This document shows positions 58,556-64,000 of a stretch of 64,000 nt of DNA, piece by piece. The notes under the pieces are model-generated. The model searched no databases. It was not told where the DNA came from and was given only the letters and a program-made list of their open reading frames with translations. The translations under genes were made by a program, and so were the position numbers. Origin of the DNA: Cladopsammia gracilis. Lineage: Eukaryota > Cnidaria > Anthozoa > Scleractinia > Dendrophylliidae. Positions within the stretch are counted from its first letter, which is position 1. Every line of letters starts with the position of its first letter. Where the stretch lies: assembly GCA_022457155.1 (NCBI GenBank), contig JAJGOT010000053.1, positions 2,197,000 through 2,260,999 on the forward strand, written 5' to 3'.

Positions 58556-58867
58556 CAATGGAGGTACCACTGTATATCGAACACATTCTACTTTTATAGA
58601 TTAGAAGCACTGTCATAAATCGTCACTTTTTTATATCGCTTAAGTTTCTCAAAATTATCTCCAGAGTCAAGTACATGAGCAACATTTAATAAACTTTAAT
58701 GTCTCTTTTTCTATTTCTTTCTCCGTGGTTCCGACGGTGTTTGTTGCAGCTAGTACTGGGGTGTTGACTTTAATTACAGAACACACCCACTGTAATGGAC
58801 ACCTTAAGGGACCACAATAGAAAGTATTAGTAATAGAAAGATAAATAATAAATAATACTAAACATGA

Positions 58868-59107
58868 AGGAATTTCAGTGGAATCCACGATGTGGCTCTT
58901 ACTTCCACTGTTTCCGGATCGAATTGAAATTTGAAATGTTGGTTGTTGTGGAGGGAGGAAAACCGGAGTACCTGGAGGAAAACACTCGGAGAAAGAACGA
59001 GAGCCAACAACAAACTCAACCCACATATGACGCCGAGTCCGGAAATCGAACCCGGACCACATTGGTGGGAGGCGAGTGCTCTCACGACTGCGCCACCCCT
59101 GCTCCCC
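58868..59107 (-). mobile_element. tRNA-derived SINE
   Basis: On the minus strand: TGGCGCAGTCGTGAGAGCAC (A box), then GTCCGGGTTCGATTTCCGGA (B box) followed by a conserved body (TTGTTGTTGGCTCTC, ACTCCGGTTTTCCTCCCTCC) ending in TTCAATTCGATCCGG and a short tail near 58868. This is the standard tRNA-head SINE layout. Confidence 0.75.
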
Positions 59108-59447
59108 AAAGCCCGTTACACCGGAAGCTATCCTTACTACATCTTATTCGCACGCACATTCTGTCGGTAATAACGGTCAACGGAGTGTCTTTCATAGGGA
59201 AGACTCTTTTCTTTCAGTTGAACAAGCAAAAAACCCAAGCAAGCAAAATACGTGTGTGAGTTCGACTCCCTGCAGGTGACTTTCACGCGCGCTCGTGTAT
59301 TTTGCTTTCTCGACTTTTCCTGAGAGAAAAGACAGAATGCTGAAAGACTAACAGATCATCACGAACTTTCGAAGATCATATTTATTTATATCTAATGATC
59401 AGTTGGATGCTTATTAGTCTAGTCAATCTAGCGTACAATATAGCCGA
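59108..59447. repeat. duplicated upstream spacer (copy at 19730)
   Basis: 59216-59350 matches 19730-19870 (CACGCGCGCTCGTGTATTT, CCTGAGAGAAAAGA). The continuation after the TE at 63640-64000 matches 20000-20260 and 21106-21350. Confidence 0.6.
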
Positions 59448-60964
59448 ACCTTGAACTAATTGCAACATGGAATATTTTTACGGCAAAATGTTCAGCTAAT
59501 GCATAAAAACATACCAAAAGTCCGCAAAAATCCACGTGGAAAAAATAGATAAATTGCTGTTTTTCTGTTTTACTGATTACCATAAATCCAACATGGCCGC
59601 CATGCTAAAATTAACCAATAATGCCTGTGAAACATTTAAATAAATTTGAAATGGCCTTCAACAGGTACAGAAGTAACATTAAAACAATGTTTTAAATAAT
59701 AAAACATGTCTAACTAAAAATAATATGATATGGAAACAAACTACAAATGCAAAGAAATAAAAGCCAACTAAATGAGCCACTTCATCTTAGATTTTCGATA
59801 TTTTTTTGCATTTCACGGAGTTTAATTTGTACATTAATTTGTACATGTGAGGAAAGTGCGCAAGAAACGAAAGTTTTCTCTCTTCTGGTTTGCATCTAGA
59901 GGCTTCAAGCAAAGCACAAGATTCTTTAATCAGATTCGTTATAGTTTGCAGCTAGAACCAAGCGAGAGTACAGTGTCGGTTTGCATCTAAAATGCATCAA
60001 AATTGTGTTGTTGTATGGCACAAGTGACAACTCATATTGTAGAAGATAGCGTGGAAGATTTTACGACGGTACAAGCCTTAATTCCTTCATAAGTTCATAT
60101 TCTGGTACGAGTTGCATTTAAGGGTATGAACGAGCTTAAAGGATTCTGGAGCGGCATGGACTGAACGTGGTATAGACATTTCAAGATGGTCACGATTTGC
60201 CACACTATTGGACAATGGATCAATGTATAATTTGTAAGGATAAATTAGATAACGTGGAGGAAATTGTAGAACTTACCCTTAAGGGTTGCAATGGAATTGA
60301 AAAAGCAAGCAAATTACGTGGAGAGTGCGCCATTCGTATTAACGCAGGACGGTTCGTACATAAGGAGTGCAGACGTAATTCAGTACTGTGATCCTAAACG
60401 TTTTAATTCTGATCGTAGGAAAAAAGAGGAATCTCAAGAGCCTCAATCTTCAGTCATACCCTACGCTCCAGTAAACCACCCTTTCACTTCAATGAACATT
60501 GTATGTTTTGCAGCCGACCAGCCAAGGTGACTGGAAATAGAAGAGGTTTTGATGTTTCTCCAGTAAGCACCTCGGATTTTCGGAAAACGATTCAACGAAT
60601 TTGCAAAGAGTGAGGTGACAGCTGGGCTGATGTAGTTTACGGCAGAATAACGTTTGTCCAAGACCTAATTGCCGCAGGTGCCATTTACCGCACCAGACGT
60701 GCAGTTCCAATTTTAGAACAGGCAAGCAAATACCACTTATCTTTCAAGTTAGTGGAGGGATAAGGGAGCAGAAAAGGGGTAGGCCGGTTGATAAAGCTAC
60801 ACAAGAAGCATTTCTTGTAGCTGTAAACTACCTTGAGGAGAAAAAGGATGGACAGGTGACTGTTGGAGAGCTGAGATGTGTGCCGCACAATCACAAGAAA
60901 CAGATATTCCGGGTATAGACAGCGACCATTTCATGCAGTTTGTAGCGGACAATTTATATCATAA

Positions 60965-61520
60965 CAAGGAATCAGAGAATTAACTCTGTGTGAAAATTAT
61001 AGTGCTAAGGTAAACCCATAAATTTTCCTGTACTGAGCGTTAGCCCTAGTAAGGAAATGAGGGACCACACGAGGGAAAGAAAAAAATCTTTGACCTCGGT
61101 GGGATTCGACCCCACGACCTCCGGATTAGATCTTCCGTCGCTCTACCGCTTGAGCAGAGTTAATTCTCTGATTCCTTGTTTGTATCACCAGTGCTACGTG
61201 GCTCAACATTTATTTGTACCCTTCACATTCTCATTGCTACGAATTACCACCTTATTATCCACGATCTGCTCCCGTACGGCCTCGTGGCTCAAGCGGTAGA
61301 GCGACGGAAGATCTAATCCGGAGGTCGTGGGTTCGAATCCCACCGAGGTCAAAGATTTTTTTCTTTCCCTCGTGTGGTCCCTCATTTTTTTACTAGAGCT
61401 AACGCTCAGTACAGGGAAATTTATGGGTTTACCTTAGCACTATAATTTTCACATAGAGTTAATTCTCTGATTCCTTGTTTGTATCAACAGTGCTACGTGG
61501 CTCAACATTTTTTGTTAATG
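60965..61520. mobile_element. foldback made of two inverted tRNA-like SINE halves
   Basis: CAAGGAATCAGAGAATTAAC at the left end is inverted near 61485. Each arm holds a tRNA-like core (CTCAAGCGGTAGAGCGACGG ... GTGGGTTCGAATCCCAC, plus strand at 61282-61350; inverted at 61089-61153). The insertion is bounded by TATATCATAA on both sides (about 60956 and 61520), a likely target duplication, and splits the gene described at 60197-62967. Confidence 0.7.
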
Positions 61521-61849
61521 TATATCATAATGTGCGGACTCTGGATGGTGAGAATACCTTCCATGGCATGGGAACTATTGCCTCCGTTACTCCTGCAACT
61601 ACAGCAGAAATGCCTGTGCCTCGATTTTCCACAACCGCTGCAGAAGTGGCAAAAAAAGGGAAAATTGACATTCATTTCTACACCAGAGCAACAATATGTG
61701 ATAAAGTGCCTTTGATTTATGATGAATTACATGGATTTGGAAGTGTCAATAAAACCTGGAAGCTGGATTTTCTCTGTGATGTCGTCTGGCCAATCCGTTC
61801 ACCGAGGGTAAGTTGGTCTGGCCTCATGCAAACAGTTTGCAAAGGTAGC

Positions 61850-62424
61850 TGAAACTCCAAAAACGTGGGGCTCGTTTAATTCTTAAAAGAAAAGTTAGGG
61901 AAAGTAGTTCTGAAAGTTTATTTAATGAACTTGGTTGGATTCCTTTAAATGAAAGGTGGGCTTTTCATAAATGTTTAACTGTTTTTCGTTGCCTTAATGG
62001 TTTCTGTCCATCTTACTTACTGAAATTATTTTGTCTTAATTCTGAAGTACATAATTATAACACTAGAAGATGTTCTGATATCCATTTGTGTAAAATATCC
62101 TCTAAATCTGGACACAGAAGTTTTTCGTTTTCAGCTGCCAAACTTTTTAATGATTTAAATGATAGTGTAAAATGTTCGAAATCTGTGAGAAGTTTTGTTA
62201 CGAATTATTGGTTACATTACGGTTAGGCTTTAGAATGTATTATAGGTCTTAGGATTTATATTGATCATATAATTACTTATGTATATTTTTAGATTTTTTA
62301 TTTCTTATTATTTATTAACTTTTAGTATCATATTATTAGGCACAGCTTCAGTGTAAATAAGTGTAAACGTTCTGAATTCTGTGTGAAATAAAGTTATTAT
62401 TATTAATATTATTATTATTATTAA

Positions 62425-62474
<50 letters not shown>

Positions 62475-62478
62475 CAGT
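61850..62478 (+). mobile_element. LINE 3' tail with (ATT)n
   Basis: About 120 codons of a LINE C-terminus (Gly-Ala-Arg-Leu-Ile-Leu, Leu-Gly-Trp-Ile-Pro-Leu, Leu-Asn-x-Phe-Cys-Pro-Ser-Tyr, Lys-Leu-Phe-Asn-Asp-Leu) to a stop at about 62225, a short 3' UTR, and an (ATT)n microsatellite at 62391-62473. It is inserted into the Cys-rich transposon gene. Confidence 0.8.
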
Positions 62479-63601
62479 GATATGGGCTGTGTTTACTCCA
62501 CCCTTAAGTTTGTAGTCTCGGAATGTAAACGTTACAATAAGAAGCTCATTCTCATATTCGACCAACCATTATGGTGGAAAGCACAATTGATAGTCGCCAG
62601 TGAACCCGCTGACAGTCCAGTTCAGAGCCTTCCTCCCACTAGCGCCACTGCGCGCTTTCACAGTTCTAGAGTCTATTACCAAGTGCAGGTGTGGATCGGA
62701 AAAGGAAATAAAGTGAATCCAGACTGAGACTGGGGATGGCGTAAGGTGGACGACAAGTTGGAAGCAGAAACAACGGAACTACCTCCTGCTCAGGAAAACC
62801 TTCTGAAGGTGGTGAGATGCTCTTGCAAGCGGGGATGTGAAAGCCGGAAATGTAGCTACAGGAAATTCGGCCTTTCGTGCTCAGTTGCATGTGGAGAATG
62901 CAAAGGGATCAGGTGCAGCAACTCACACCTCACACCGACTTCAGATGACAGCGATGAAGAGCTATGATAGCTAGTTATATCAAGTATAAGTGGCGGCTAA
63001 CAGGTGTAAATAATGTAGTTAGTATTAGTAAGATGGAGGCCGATATTGCAAACACATGTGGATATTTAGGACCAGTAATTATCTTATATTCTAACTTTTT
63101 CTTACGTTTTGTTGTGCCTTCTATTGGCATTTGCTTATTAATATCTGATTTCTGCAAAATCTGCACAGTGTATGTGTAGCATCAGGGATTTTAATGTTTT
63201 ATTCAAAAACAGTCATTTTACACCTGTATGTGAATAAAAGTAGAACTTTCAGTAAAATTCTCTACCTATTTGTCTAATTTTGCAGAAAAAAACAAATCAT
63301 AAAATGACACAATTTCCAAAAGATGTCATTGTTTCAGGAAATACTGTGCTGCAGAAAACAGGGAGGTCCGAAAACAGAGTTTATTTAATTTCTGGCTACA
63401 CTTTCTATGCCATATTACTATATTTTTTTTTAAGAAAAAATAAAAGGCAGCCATTTTGAATTTATGCAAATGAGTATTTCGAACATAACGAAATTTACCA
63501 CTTTCCTCAACGCGGATTTTTGCGGACTTTTAATATGTTGAATAGCTTCACACAAGGAGTTATTTGATGCAAAAAATGTCATGTTGCAATTAGTTCAAGG
63601 T

Positions 63602-64000
63602 ATAGGTTTAGATTGAACAGACTATATATTCAAAAAGGCTTACTATGGAACGATTAATTTTGGTGACTTTTATTCGAGGAGTTGTGAAGTTTACGGCTTA
63701 GTAACCTTACAGTGCTAATACATCATATGCGACTTATAGTGGCTAGTCACTACTCCACCGAAGGTCCAACATACCGTACATCTCCACCGGGGCTTCTTTT
63801 CTGTCCTCTTTTCCTATTGGTAATGATTTAGCGGTGAAAGGGGAGAGGAAAATGTTTAACACCGAAGGAACATCTTCTCTCCTTCCCGTCTTTCCTCGGG
63901 TAGCCTCATTTCTCATTTCTTTTGTGGCGAAGATGTGTGTCAGTTTAATAATAACCTGCGATTTGATGTTGCTATCGTTCACTAAGTTTCTCCGCCATTT
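63602..64000. repeat. duplicated upstream spacer, right part
   Basis: 63720-63830 matches 20041-20160 and 63820-64000 matches 21106-21350 (GGTAATGATTTA, GAGAGGAAAAT, CGGGTAGCCTCATTT). No gene seen; the next TRAF unit may lie beyond the window. Confidence 0.55.

Larger units (their letters stand above)
60197..62967 (+). pseudogene. transposon-borne Cys-rich gene, decayed and interrupted
   Basis: Segments in order: Cys-x2-Cys ... His-x2-Cys-Arg-Arg (60217-60390); His-Cys-Met-Phe-Cys, then Phe-Asp-Val-x-Pro-Val (60490-60630); Trp-Ala-Asp-Val-Val-Tyr and Gly-Arg-Pro-Val-Asp-Lys (60640-60900); Met-Gly-Thr-Ile-Ala-Ser-Val-Thr-Pro and Trp-Ser-Gly-Leu-Met-Gln (61530-61840); Val-Tyr-Ser-Thr-Leu-Lys-Phe and Asp-Gln-Pro-Leu-Trp-Trp-Lys-Ala (62482-62600); a Cys-rich tail, Cys-x-Cys-x3-Cys ... 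Cys-Gly-Glu-Cys-Lys-Gly (62810-62930), like CXC/tesmin motifs. Several in-frame stops, an internal gap after 62620 and two insertions make it dead. I recall this architecture as widespread in cnidarian and molluscan genomes, function unknown. Confidence 0.6.
59448..63601. mobile_element. 4.15-kb TIR element carrying a broken cysteine-rich gene
   Basis: ACCTTGAACTAATTGCAACA at the left end is inverted at the right end, and AGTCCGCAAAAATCC also occurs on both sides about 75 bp inward, inverted. Inside is a decayed multi-domain gene (60197-62967) interrupted by a SINE-type foldback and a LINE tail. The element splits a host repeat that is continuous near 19730-20260. No known superfamily is assigned. 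Confidence 0.65.

Noticed and set aside
59030..59107. tRNA gene on the minus strand
   Set aside because: It has boxes but continues into a SINE body and does not form a closed acceptor stem.
61282..61352. Functional tRNA gene
   Set aside because: A and B boxes and an acceptor-like stem are present, but the anticodon loop lacks a proper T33 and the same core is repeated inverted within a foldback; it is a SINE.

Overview
The window is nuclear DNA of an animal, most likely an anthozoan cnidarian (stony coral or sea anemone). The evidence is three tandem TRAF-type genes with conserved GT-AG exon structure, dense short inverted-repeat elements, non-LTR retrotransposon tails and tRNA-derived SINEs of the kind that fill coral genomes. 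This assignment rests on recognition by eye, not on a search. Host DNA is of moderate GC. Positions 25430-44745 are strikingly AT-rich and hold an integrated virus-like element.

Host genes. Three RING/TRAF-zinc-finger/MATH genes lie on the minus strand. Gene C runs off the left edge (exons at 2026-2127, 2565-2628 and 3902-4074). Gene A spans 8653-18579 in five exons. Gene B spans 22009-56259 in seven exons, whose splice phases join into one reading frame of about 424 codons. The 24.5-kb intron of gene B between 24102 and 48653 contains the whole virus-like element. The spacer upstream of genes A and B shares diverged repeats, which points to tandem duplication of the locus. Introns and spacers are full of foldbacks, MITEs, LINE tails, SINEs, a 4.15-kb TIR element at 59448-63601 carrying a broken gene, and a relic of a second, GC-rich Polinton polymerase at 15867-16290.

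Polinton/Maverick (adintovirus-like) element, 25430-44745, 19.3 kb. It has terminal inverted repeats of about 0.82 and 0.84 kb and a perfect 6-bp target duplication (TGCTAT). Gene blocks: rightward early-type genes (PolB, a small basic ORF, a Zn-ribbon factor, a duplicated unknown gene, a conserved 248-aa protein); a leftward block of zinc-finger ORF, phospholipase A2 and integrase with chromodomain; a rightward virion block (core/membrane-active protein, adenain-like protease, penton-like protein, small amphipathic protein, double-jelly-roll major capsid protein); a leftward coiled-coil protein; then rightward packaging ATPase (frameshifted), short and long fibre-like proteins and a membrane protein. 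Blocks meet at hairpins, and most genes share an AT-rich motif directly before the ATG.

Most notable observation. The leftward block looks like a retrovirus-style frameshift cassette. The zinc-finger ORF has the heptamer G_GGA_AAC immediately before its stop, 7 nt ahead of a 12-bp stem. The PLA2 ORF ends just after A_AAA_AAC followed by a 7-bp stem. Each time the next ORF lies in the -1 frame and lacks its own ATG. The protease ORF contains no methionine codon at all and lies in the -1 frame of the core protein, entered at a run of 12 A. Together this suggests that the element makes PLA2, integrase and protease by programmed -1 frameshifting. I know of no description of this for Polintons; it is inferred from sequence only.
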